Shown: positions 16,674 through 24,658 of the stretch, piece after piece
How the letters are laid out: each line of letters opens with the position of its first letter
Position numbering within the stretch: the first letter of the stretch is position 1
Assembly (NCBI GenBank): GCA_965261165.1
Contig: OZ253445.1
Location: 1,612,001-1,676,000, forward strand
Source of the DNA: SMWN01 sp965261165
Lineage (GTDB): Bacteria > Pseudomonadota > Gammaproteobacteria > Eutrophobiales > Eutrophobiaceae
Length of the DNA stretch: 64,000 nt
Direction of reading: 5' to 3'
Program-made: the position numbers and the translations under genes
Notes under the pieces: generated by a model
The model's input: the letters and a program-made list of their open reading frames with translations, nothing else
Told to the model about the DNA's origin: nothing
Databases searched by the model: none

Positions 16674-16731
16674 CCCAAATCCTCAGTATAGAGTAGCGCC
16701 AGCGCTTCAAGGGCTTTGTGAATCCCTCTTT
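16674..16731. repeat. 59-bp repeat, right copy
   Basis: Near-identical to 15622-15680 and in the same orientation. It is preceded by GCATAAACTGAGCAAGACAA (16650-16669), which also occurs, inverted and with one difference, beyond the left copy at 15822-15842. Confidence 0.8.
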
Positions 16732-16844
16732 CAAGCCTTATGGCTGGCCATTACAGCAGATTATAGCAGGTAGTGCCGAGAGGTTTACTCAAAACCCTGT
16801 TTACTAAAAAATACTAGTTCGGTGCATTGTCAGCACTCAATTGG

Positions 16845-17012
16845 CTATTTTGGACGGGTGCCTTGTAGCAGTGGACAATCTTGCTGAATAAGCTTGGCGA
16901 GGACACTCAGAGAAATCTCAAAATCATATCCGCAATTGAGGACATCGTAATACGTCACAAGTGAATTCTGGTCTTCGCGCCCTCGGGCAAAACGCAAGAA
17001 TGCTGACAACAA
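16845..17012 (-). other. Possible small ORF or fragment (55 codons)
   Basis: The minus strand has an open stretch reading FLRFARGREDQNSLVTYYDV then LNCGYDFEISLSVLAKLIQQ and DCPLLQGTRPK, ending at a TAG. Its composition looks protein-like, but only TTG start codons are available and no ribosome site is seen. It lies inside the IS66-like debris. It may be the tail of a decayed gene; no family recognised. Confidence 0.3.
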
Positions 17013-17109
17013 TCATTTCGTTACGAGGGTATAAGGTGTTCGTTGTTACCGGCACAACGAATAAGTCTGAGCGTGAGCGTACGGAATCAATGGGTTGATT
17101 TATTGGCGC

Positions 17110-17265
17110 TTACGCTTCAGATTTGCTGCGCCAATAGACGAATCGGTGGTAGGTCAGCTCATTGCTTTTACAAAATTGGTTCTGGGAGAGTCCCGACAGT
17201 TTCCAGGCTTCCACTTGCTGCTTCCAGTAAGCGCTGGGTGTCTGTGGTTCAGTGACATTGTTCAT
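17110..17265 (-). CDS. IS66-family accessory protein TnpA-like, short
   Basis: 51 residues starting MNNVTEPQTPSAYWKQQ, with VEAWKLSGLSQNQFC and ELTYHRFVYWR, the helix-turn-helix pattern of the IS66 TnpA accessory protein. A good ribosome site (AGGAG, 6 nt before the ATG at 17265) is present. Longer homologues continue past this stop; here TAA ends the frame just after the YWRSKSEA region. The remaining IS66 genes (tnpB, tnpC) are absent, so the element is dead even if this frame is still open. Confidence 0.7.
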   Translation of the reverse strand: MNNVTEPQTPSAYWKQQVEAWKLSGLSQNQFCKSNELTYHRFVYWRSKSEA

Positions 17266-17350
17266 GTGTTTCTCCTGTGTGTGGTGACCAAGAGAAAGTC
17301 TGGCTGGGGCTATTCCGAAAATATAGAGAGGCCGGTTTAAGTACGCTTAC
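17110..17350 (-). mobile_element. IS66-type left end
   Basis: On the minus strand the element begins at 17350 with GTAAGCGTACTTAAACCGGC, matching the GTAAGCG ends of IS66 elements, followed by a leader and the TnpA-like frame. The other end could not be placed; sequence down to about 16800 may also belong to it. A truncated remnant. Confidence 0.6.
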
Positions 17351-17368
17351 CTTATAGAAGGGGAAAAC

Positions 17369-17816
17369 ATGTCAAAAATAACCGATCTTAAAGATCAAAT
17401 TGATACTAAAACTATGAACTTACTATTATTAGGCATTCCTACTGGTGGCTTGTATTACTATATGCGGCTGTATGCTAATTACAGAATTATAGATAAAACC
17501 ACTAAAACACAAACAGCCACTGATTGTTTTATGATATGGATTGCTATTTTTAGCGGGACTGCCGCTATTTTTTTTGAGTGTTCCTGACGATGCCTTCTTC
17601 ATAATCGGTTTAATTCTAGTTCTTCCAGAGGCCGTCATGTGGATCATTTGGAGTTTTAGGGCTAAGAGGGCACTTGAAGAATATTGTTTTATTGAACACA
17701 AGGTTGATTTGAAAATGAAAGGATTCTATACATTTTTATTTACGGTCTTTTACATTAACTATTGTATTAACGATCTGCAAGAGGTTCAAAGGAGGCAAAG
17801 TGTATTGAATAGTTAA
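17369..17816 (+). pseudogene. Small membrane protein gene with a poly-T frameshift
   Basis: Two overlapping frames make one continuous protein if a single T is removed from the T8 run at 17568-17575. The first half reads MSKITDLKDQIDTKTMNLLL and GLYYYMRLYANYRIIDK; after the run it continues SVPDDAFFIIGLILVLPEA and RAKRALEEYCFIEHK, ending QEVQRRQSVLNS. The joined product of about 148 residues would have three or four membrane segments. It may be a pseudogene, a phase-variable gene, or slippage-corrected. Family not recognised with certainty. It starts just outside the IS66 end. Confidence 0.6.
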
Positions 17817-18261
17817 ACCGTCTTGCCACTAATCACAAGGCTCCCAATAGGCCTTGTGCATCTAACTGGAAGGGGTAATTAGCAATGGGTAAGGTGTCAT
17901 CTAGGTGAAAACTGCCTTCATGCTGCATCAGGATGAAGGTCTTGATGAATGTAGAGGGCTGGTACCCACGATTACTTTTTGGTCGGGGGGGGGAAGTGCT
18001 TATCGATTCGCTCAGACAGGTTCATGCAGTCCATTGAGGGAGTCCATTAATTGAGCAGTGGCCAATAAACCGGTACGAGAGGAGAGGTGAGTCAATCGTT
18101 GGTGGTATCGAGTTTGTAGGGTAGCATAGTCATAAGCCTTGCGTTGTGCAGCCATTGGGTGATGCAGGGTTTTGCTGTAACCTTTGTTGTTAACTGTGTA
18201 CAGTCAAGGCTTCTACGTTTTAGGGATTTCTATCTGGGGGGGGATTTGGGTTTACTGATTC

Positions 18262-18366
18262 GCTACAAAGGTGTCCCTTACCGGATTTATATTTATTTTC
18301 CCTGTTTGATTGGTGTTTGGTTAGCTCCGTAGGAGCGATACCTTTGTCATTACCTACGGGATTTAG
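18262..18366. repeat. Palindromic intergenic repeat, second copy
   Basis: Modules GCTACAAAGGTGTCCC...GGATTT, AGCTCCGTAGGAGCGATACC and TTTGTCATTACCTACGGGAT match the modules at 15507-15600, rearranged. GCTCCGTAGGAGC is itself a short palindrome. Confidence 0.5.
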
Positions 18367-18390
18367 ATTTTCGTGCCTTTCGTGGTTAAA

Positions 18391-18427
18391 CGAAATCCCC
18401 CCTGTTAATGGGCTAGGGGGTATTTCG
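18391..18427. repeat. GC-rich hairpin
   Basis: CGAAATCCCCC pairs with GGGGGTATTTCG (one unpaired base) around a short loop. There is no T run, so it is probably part of the repeat cluster rather than a terminator. Confidence 0.4.
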
Positions 18428-18620
18428 TACAACAAGGCACCGACAAAAAAGGCCGCATGGAAACCTGCACCAGATCATCCTTGGCGGAGACTATTTGCCT
18501 GTTATTCAAACAACACTGCTCCGTAATGAATATAAACTTAAGGGGACATTTGCGCTTTGGCTTGACATGATATAATAACCATATAATCAGCTATTTATTT
18601 TCATAAAAATTCTTACAAAG

Positions 18621-19175
18621 ATGGTATTAACAGAAACTCCTGTATGTGACTTCGGCCAAAATGCGATTGACTTCGGCCTGACTGATACTGGCGGTAAGCT
18701 CTGGACGCTAGAAGATTGTCGGGGTGAAAACGGCACTTTGGTGATGTTCATCTGCAATCACTGTCCCTATGTCAAAGCCATTCAGGAGCGTCTAGTCCAT
18801 GATACAGAAGAACTCATGGAGCTCGGCGTCAAAAGCGCTGCTATTATGTCCAATGATGCCAATGACTACCCCGAAGACTCTTTTGAAAATATGCAAAAGA
18901 TCGCCGAACAATACCAATACCCGTTCCCCTATTTACTGGATGAAACGCAGGAAACTGCCAAGGCCTATGGTGCTGTCTGTACCCCGGATTTTTTCGGCTA
19001 TAACGCAGATCTGAAACTACAATATCGCGGCCGTTTGGATGCCAGCCACACTGAAGCTGCGACAGCTGACGCACCTCGTGAATTATTTGAAGCCATGAAA
19101 CTCGTTGTTACCTCAGGTCAGGGGCCGGAGGAGCAGATCACGGGGCTAGGCTGTTCCATTAAATGGAAGGCCTAG
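18621..19175 (+). CDS. Thioredoxin-like (peroxiredoxin-like) family protein
   Basis: 184 residues of the AhpC/TSA-like thioredoxin fold. The redox motif is CNHCPYV (Cys45, Cys48), in the place of the thioredoxin CxxC, followed by VKAIQERL. The cis-Pro region is YGAVCTPDFFGYN, and the C-terminal stretch reads GRLDASHTEAA. This group (PRX-like 1) is common in gammaproteobacteria; its substrate is not well defined. It stands alone between repeat-rich regions and no clear ribosome site precedes the ATG. Intact. Confidence 0.85.
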   Translation: MVLTETPVCDFGQNAIDFGLTDTGGKLWTLEDCRGENGTLVMFICNHCPYVKAIQERLVHDTEELMELGVKSAAIMSNDANDYPEDSFENMQKIAEQYQYPFPYLLDETQETAKAYGAVCTPDFFGYNADLKLQYRGRLDASHTEAATADAPRELFEAMKLVVTSGQGPEEQITGLGCSIKWKA

Positions 19176-19303
19176 GAAAAATGGGATTAGACTAAAAGCG
19201 AAAGCCAAAACCTGCACAAAAAAACAGCAAATCGATGCCAACAACTCTAAATTCAGGATAGATATCCTGAAAAAGCGCTAAATTTAACCCATCATTCTTA
19301 GAT

Positions 19304-19440
19304 ATGAGACTTTTTGCAAATCAAAAACTGGCAGAGTATTAGCATTACTGTAATCGCTATCAACCTCACGATGCGATAGTATTAGAAACACCCATGCGGT
19401 ATTGTCAGCTCCTCACGGAGGCAGCCTGGAAAAGTCTCAT
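19304..19440. mobile_element. Possible miniature element with 11-bp inverted ends
   Basis: ATGAGACTTTT at 19304-19314 and AAAAGTCTCAT at 19430-19440 are perfect inverted repeats enclosing 115 bp without a coding frame. The left side, GAGACTTTTTGCAAATC, resembles the GAGACCTTTGCGAAATCC end at 3267. It could be a MITE-like IS5 derivative. It lies upstream of tkt, whose start is at 19640, and the rest of this 460-bp gap shows nothing else clear. Confidence 0.5.
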
Positions 19441-19639
19441 AGGTACTGAGTCCAGACAATTCTCTTGCCCGAAAACCGTGGCTGGGGGACAATGCGCCGC
19501 TGAGAAAACTTCTTCCAGAAGTGCGCATAACGACTAGAATAATAATTCAGGGCACGATTCATCTTGGAAAGACTTACGTAGACTACACCGTAGCGGCGCA
19601 GGTTACATTCTAAAATCAACCAGCTCTCAGGAGATTTTT

Positions 19640-21637
19640 ATGCTTTCGAGGCGTGAACTTGCCAACGCGATCCGTGCATTGAGTATGGACGCAGTGCAAA
19701 AAGCAAATTCTGGCCATCCAGGTGCCCCGATGGGCATGGCGGACATGGCAGAAGTGTTGTGGAATGATTTTCTTCAGCATAATCCCGCAAACCCAGATTG
19801 GCCAGACCGAGATCGGTTTGTCATGTCTAACGGCCACGGTTCGATGCTTTTGTATTCCCTGTTGCACCTGAGTGGTTACGATCTCTCGATTGAAGATATC
19901 AAGCAATTTCGTCAACTGCATTCAAAGACCCCAGGGCATCCAGAATATGGTTACACTCCGGGGATTGAAACAACCACCGGGCCACTAGGACAAGGTATTG
20001 CCAATGCCGTTGGCATGGCCATTGCAGAACGTGCGCTGGCCGCAGAGTTTAATCATGATGAGTTAGATATCGTTAATCACCACACCTATTTCTCTGTTGG
20101 TGATGGTTGCTTAATGGAAGGCATCTCGCATGAAACCTGTTCATTGGCAGGCACATTACAGCTCGGTAAGCTCATCGGCTTCTATGATAGTAATAGTATA
20201 TCCATTGATGGCAATATTGAAGGTTGGTTTACCGATGACACGGTGGCACGTTTTGAAGCTTATGGCTGGCATGTCATTCGTGACGTTGATGGTCATGACT
20301 CCGATCTAATTATTGCCGCACTGAACGATGCGCGATCAGAAACCAACAAACCAACATTAATTTGCTGTACTACAGTCATTGGCTGGGGCTCGCCAAATAA
20401 ACAAGGTAAAGAATCTAGTCATGGCGCACCGCTCGGTGACGATGAAATCGCATTGACTAGAGAAGTTCTGGGTTGGAAACATGATGCCTTCGTTATTCCC
20501 GATGAATATTATGCTGGCTGGGATGCCAAAGAACGTGGTGCACAACAAGAATCAGAATGGAATAAAAAATTCGGCACTTATCAGGAAAAATATCCTGAGC
20601 AAGCTGAAGAATTTCAACGCCGTATCGAAGGCAAACTCCCTGATAACTGGGCAGAGGCCTCTGCAAACTATATTAAGGATGTTGCTGAGGCTGGGGAAAG
20701 CATTGCTTCACGTCAGGCTTCACAAAAAGCACTCGATGGTTATGGTGTGTTGTTGCCTGAATTGATTGGTGGCTCCGCAGATTTGGCAGGATCAAATTTA
20801 ACTCTCTGGTCTGGCTCAAAAGGTATTGATGGAAAATCAGGGGCCGGAAATTACATCTATTACGGCGTGCGTGAATTTGCCATGTGCGCCATTAATAATG
20901 GCCTGACACTACACGGCGGTTTCATTCCTTATGGTGCGACCTTTTTGATCTTCTCGGAATATGCGCGTAATGCTTTGCGTATGGCCGCTTTAATGAAACA
21001 ACGAAATATCTTTGTTTTCACTCATGACTCCATTGGTCTCGGCGAAGATGGCCCGACACATCAGGCGGTTGAACAAGCAGCCACCTTACGCTTGATCCCT
21101 AACATGACGGTATGGCGTCCCTGTGATGCCGTTGAGTCAGCAGTAGCGTGGCAAATGGCAATTGAAAAAAACGATGGCCCATCTTCATTGCTTTTTTCCC
21201 GCCAAAAACTGGCACATATGTCGCGTTCAGCCGAGCAAATTGAAAACATCAAAAAAGGCGCTTATATATTACTGGATTGCGAAGGCGAGTCCGAAGTTAT
21301 CATCATTGCCACAGGCTCTGAAGTTGAACTTGCCATAAGTATCGCAAACAAACTCAATCAGACTGGCAACGAAATTCGGCTTGTTTCCATGCCGTCCACA
21401 GATATGTTTGATGCTCAGGATCAATCTTATCGTGACTCAGTCTTACCTCCAGCTTGCCGCAATCGTATTTCAGTAGAAGCAGGCATCACAGATTACTGGC
21501 GTAAATATGTCGGTTTGGATGGCAAGGTATTAGGCATCGATAGTTTCGGTGAATCTGCCCCGGCGAATGATGTTTTTGAACATTTCGATCTGACTGCAGA
21601 GAAATTGGAAGCAATGATTAAAGACCTATTGAATTAA
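19640..21637 (+). CDS. tkt: Transketolase
   Basis: Thiamine-diphosphate enzyme moving two-carbon units between sugar phosphates in the pentose phosphate and Calvin cycles. 665 residues, full length. Early signature RALSMDAVQKANSGHPGAPM; ThDP-binding region GDGCLMEGISHE through FYDSNSISIDG; Pyr domain THDSIGLGEDGPTHQ. A strong ribosome site AGGAGA lies 6 nt before the ATG. gap and pgk follow on the same strand with 73 and 24 bp gaps, an operon for sugar-phosphate metabolism. Intact. Confidence 0.98.
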   Translation: MLSRRELANAIRALSMDAVQKANSGHPGAPMGMADMAEVLWNDFLQHNPANPDWPDRDRFVMSNGHGSMLLYSLLHLSGYDLSIEDIKQFRQLHSKTPGHPEYGYTPGIETTTGPLGQGIANAVGMAIAERALAAEFNHDELDIVNHHTYFSVGDGCLMEGISHETCSLAGTLQLGKLIGFYDSNSISIDGNIEGWFTDDTVARFEAYGWHVIRDVDGHDSDLIIAALNDARSETNKPTLICCTTVIGWGSPNKQGKESSHGAPLGDDEIALTREVLGWKHDAFVIPDEYYAGWDAKERGAQQESEWNKKFGTYQEKYPEQAEEFQRRIEGKLPDNWAEASANYIKDVAEAGESIASRQASQKALDGYGVLLPELIGGSADLAGSNLTLWSGSKGIDGKSGAGNYIYYGVREFAMCAINNGLTLHGGFIPYGATFLIFSEYARNALRMAALMKQRNIFVFTHDSIGLGEDGPTHQAVEQAATLRLIPNMTVWRPCDAVESAVAWQMAIEKNDGPSSLLFSRQKLAHMSRSAEQIENIKKGAYILLDCEGESEVIIIATGSEVELAISIANKLNQTGNEIRLVSMPSTDMFDAQDQSYRDSVLPPACRNRISVEAGITDYWRKYVGLDGKVLGIDSFGESAPANDVFEHFDLTAEKLEAMIKDLLN

Positions 21638-21710
21638 AGCATGGCAAATTAAGATCTAACGGCTACGTAACTATATAATAATTATTTAAGACGAAGACGG
21701 AGAATTAAAG

Positions 21711-22724
21711 ATGGCAATTAAAGTTGGTATTAACGGTTATGGTCGTATTGGACGAAACATCCTGCGCGCCGTGTACGAATCTGGGCGTACAGATGAAATC
21801 CAAATCGTGGCTATTAACGATCTTGGCGATGCCAACACCAACGCACATTTGACCAAATATGATACGGCCCACGGGAAATTCCCGGGTGAAGTTTCTGTTG
21901 AAGGCGATTACATGGCCGTTAACGGCGACAAAATTAGAGTATTGTCAGAACGTGATCCTGCCAAACTGCCATGGGGCGAACTCGGTATCGATGTGGTACA
22001 TGAATCAACAGGTTTTTTTTCCAGCAAGGAAAAAGCCAGTACTCATCTTGCCAGTGGCGCAAAAAAGGTCATCATCTCGGCACCTGGTGGCAGTGATGTC
22101 GATGCAACCATTGTTTATGGCGTTAATCACAACATCTTAAAAGCATCAGATACCATTATTTCCAATGCCTCCTGCACAACCAATTGTCTAGCACCACTAG
22201 CCAAAGTATTGCATGAAGGCATTGGAATTGAACAAGGCGTAATGACAACCATTCATGCCTATACCAATGACCAGGTGCTAACCGACGTTTACCATTCCGA
22301 CTTACGTCGAGCACGTGCAGCCACCATGTCTATGATTCCTACAACGACAGGAGCTGCTGCTGCTCTTGGTCTGGTGCTGCCAGAACTCAATGGTAAACTG
22401 GATGGCTATTCTATGCGTGTACCAACCATCAATGTTTCAGTGATTGATTTATCTTTTTCTGCAGCACGGGGAACTACAATCGAAGAAATCAATTCCTTAG
22501 TAAAAACGGCGGCCGACGGTGAGATGAAAGGGGTATTGGCCTATAATGATAAATTACTGGTGTCGATAGATTTCAATCATGACCCGGCATCTTCTACCTA
22601 TGATTCAACACAAACCAGAATCATGGGCGGTAATCTGGTAAAAGTGATTACCTGGTATGACAACGAATGGGGGTTTTCAAACCGCATGTTGGATACCACC
22701 ATTGCATTAATGAACGCGAGCTAA
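21711..22724 (+). CDS. gap: Type I glyceraldehyde-3-phosphate dehydrogenase
   Basis: Interconverts glyceraldehyde-3-phosphate and 1,3-bisphosphoglycerate. 337 residues; N-terminal Rossmann motif GINGYGRIGRNILRA and active-site SNASCTTNCLAP. The NDLGDANTNAHLTKYDTAHG region and the HAYTNDQ form are typical of the GapB-type enzymes often found with tkt and pgk in proteobacteria. A GACGGAG ribosome site precedes it. Coenzyme preference cannot be settled by eye. Intact. Confidence 0.96.
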   Translation: MAIKVGINGYGRIGRNILRAVYESGRTDEIQIVAINDLGDANTNAHLTKYDTAHGKFPGEVSVEGDYMAVNGDKIRVLSERDPAKLPWGELGIDVVHESTGFFSSKEKASTHLASGAKKVIISAPGGSDVDATIVYGVNHNILKASDTIISNASCTTNCLAPLAKVLHEGIGIEQGVMTTIHAYTNDQVLTDVYHSDLRRARAATMSMIPTTTGAAAALGLVLPELNGKLDGYSMRVPTINVSVIDLSFSAARGTTIEEINSLVKTAADGEMKGVLAYNDKLLVSIDFNHDPASSTYDSTQTRIMGGNLVKVITWYDNEWGFSNRMLDTTIALMNAS

Positions 22725-22748
22725 ACAACAATTGTAAGCATCCTATAA

Positions 22749-23960
22749 ATGACAATATTGGTAAAAATTGCAAATCTGGATCTGAAAGGAAAGCGGGTGC
22801 TGTTACGTGAGGATTATAATGTGCCACTCAAGGATGGAGAGGTTGAGGACGATACACGAATCTACGCCAGTTTATTAACCATTAACAAATTGCTTGATGC
22901 TGGAGCAAAGGTCATGATCATGTCTCACCTGGGTCGCCCAAAGGAAGGAAAAATCGACGAAGCATTCAGCCTAACACCCGTAGCAAAATGTTTGTCTTCA
23001 CTACTTGATAGAGAAGTGCCATTAGTCAAAGATTGGCTTGATGGCATCAATATGGATAACAGAGATATCGTTTTATGTGAAAACGTCCGTTTTGAAGTCG
23101 GTGAAAAAGCCAACGAAGATGAACCATCCAGAAAAATGGCAGCCTTGTGCAATGTCTATGTTAATGATGCTTTTGCCACTGCACACAGGGCACAGGCATC
23201 TACCCATGGTGTCGCAAAATATGCGCCTATTTCTGCAGCCGGCCCGCTTTTGATTGCAGAATTAAAAACCTTATCCAAGGCACTCAAAGAACCAGCTAAA
23301 CCCATGGTTGCCATTGTTGGTGGTTCCAAGGTTTCTTCTAAATTAGCCATTCTCTCTTCGCTTTCAGAAAAAGTAGATCAACTTATTGTTGGCGGTGCGA
23401 TTGCCAATACCTTTCTCAAAGCAGCAGGATTCAATGTCGGCAAATCACTTTACAAAGGAGAACTGGTTAGAGATGCAAAAAAATTAATGGCTTCGGCAAA
23501 AGAAAATGGTGCAGAAACTCCCTTGCCAATTGATGTTGTTTGCGCAAAAGAATTCAGTGAGCATGCTGATGCAAGCATTAAAAGTATCCACCAGGTTGCA
23601 GATGACGATATGATTCTGGATGTTGGCCCCGAAACTATTGCGAAATTCACAGATATGCTAGAGCAGGCAGAAACTATTGTCTGGAACGGTCCACTGGGAG
23701 TTTTCGAATTTGATCGTTTTAGCGCTGGAACCAGAGCAATGGCAGAGAGTATTGTCATCAGCGATGCTTTTTCTATTGCCGGTGGCGGGGATACCTTGTC
23801 TGCTATTTCAAAATTTGGCGTATCAAACAAGATTTCTTATATCTCCACAGGTGGCGGCGCTTTTCTGGAATTTCTTGGAGGAAGAAAATTACCTGCTGTT
23901 GCCATACTTGAAGAAGCGGCGCGTGCATGGGCCGCAATGGAGAGAGCTAGAGAATGCTAG
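22749..23960 (+). CDS. pgk: Phosphoglycerate kinase
   Basis: Transfers phosphate between 1,3-bisphosphoglycerate and ADP. 403 residues. Substrate-site motifs REDYNVPLKDG and SHLGRPKEG near the N-terminus, nucleotide-site motifs VAIVGGSKVSSK and NGPLGVFEF, and STGGGAFLEFLGG near the end. The C-terminus carries a short extra tail after the usual LPAVAILEE. No clear ribosome site precedes the ATG, so translation may depend on gap. pyk and fba, which often follow, are absent; instead a repeat-bearing gap begins. Confidence 0.96.
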   Translation: MTILVKIANLDLKGKRVLLREDYNVPLKDGEVEDDTRIYASLLTINKLLDAGAKVMIMSHLGRPKEGKIDEAFSLTPVAKCLSSLLDREVPLVKDWLDGINMDNRDIVLCENVRFEVGEKANEDEPSRKMAALCNVYVNDAFATAHRAQASTHGVAKYAPISAAGPLLIAELKTLSKALKEPAKPMVAIVGGSKVSSKLAILSSLSEKVDQLIVGGAIANTFLKAAGFNVGKSLYKGELVRDAKKLMASAKENGAETPLPIDVVCAKEFSEHADASIKSIHQVADDDMILDVGPETIAKFTDMLEQAETIVWNGPLGVFEFDRFSAGTRAMAESIVISDAFSIAGGGDTLSAISKFGVSNKISYISTGGGAFLEFLGGRKLPAVAILEEAARAWAAMERAREC

Positions 23961-24343
23961 GCAGCTTTCCTAAACCCACAAAACTAACAAATAATAAACA
24001 ATTCAGAAATATACAAACGCAAGAGGTTAGAATCATCAGAGGCCTTCACATCATTCAAAACCACTGAATAAGACGTATAGGCAATAGCATTAATTTATAA
24101 AGTTTGTATGAAACAGTTTCATTTTGCGAGAATTCTCCTTTAATCGTCACAGCAATAGCATAAAACCCCTCAATGAGCGTGTTTTAGTTATTACTTATCC
24201 ATTATCGAGCATTCAGACACAATACATCTACAGATAACGTATTTGTTACTGTAGGTTTATCCCCTTTCCCCTCTTAAAGGTGATGAATGATTTATGCCCT
24301 GCTAAAGGCATATCTGCGAACCAACCTTGGGTGGTTTTTCCCT

Positions 24344-24384
24344 GGGATATTTTTTCGGGATATTTTTTCGGGACTTTTTCCCAG
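24344..24384 (+). repeat. Short tandem repeat GGGATATTTTTTC x2.5
   Basis: GGGATATTTTTTC at 24344-24356 and 24357-24369, then GGGACTTTTTCCC. The block is bounded by CTGGGA and TCCCAG, so it can also fold on itself. It sits in the 700-bp non-coding region between pgk and the zur relic; the rest of that region shows no gene. Confidence 0.6.
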
Positions 24385-24400
24385 TACATAGACGAACGAT

Positions 24401-24470
24401 CTTCAAAGGTCTTGAGAATGGTCTTATTTTACCTGTTTCGGTAGAGTTTAGTGTAGATTATACAAGAGTC
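24401..24470 (+). repeat. 70-bp dispersed repeat, copy 1
   Basis: Contains AGGTCTTGAGAATGGTCTTA, CCTGTTTCGGTAGAG and GTAGATTATACAAGAGTC. Closely similar to 52951-53020, which ends in GGATTATGCAAAGGTCTC. It is probably the terminal segment of an IS5-like element. Confidence 0.65.
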
Positions 24471-24618
24471 TTATATTGTATTGTTGTTTCGCCGTGTGTT
24501 CATATTATGCAAACTCTTTGCCCATTATCTGATGTCATGATGAGCGCCCAATCCTTAATCGGTTGAAGTCGCATAATAACCTATCTACAACATTTTCAGT
24601 TATAAACAGGCAGGTATT

Positions 24619-24635
24619 ATGTTACAATATGACGT
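24619..24635 (+). promoter_or_regulatory. Zur-box-like palindrome upstream of zur
   Basis: ATGTTACAATATGACGT resembles the ATGTTATAATATAACAT-type Zur operator and is partly palindromic. It lies 24 bp upstream of the zur GTG codon and ahead of znuA-znuC-znuB, the expected target of a zinc-dependent repressor. Confidence 0.5.
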
Positions 24636-24658
24636 ACGTTTCATCGCATTATTATTGG

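Larger units (their letters stand above)
17817..18620. other. Gene-poor stretch with G tracts and repeat fragments
   Basis: No convincing gene. It holds two long G runs (nine at 17985-17993, eight at 18236-18243), the palindromic repeat modules at 18262-18366 and a GC-rich hairpin at 18391-18427. On the minus strand about 17870-17960 a protein-like fragment (FIKTFILMQHEGSFHLDD) is visible without a gene around it, perhaps further transposase debris. Confidence 0.6.

Noticed and set aside
15035..17350. A composite transposon carrying the membrane protein
   Set aside because: The bordering elements belong to different IS families (IS1595 and IS66) and have no matching outer ends.
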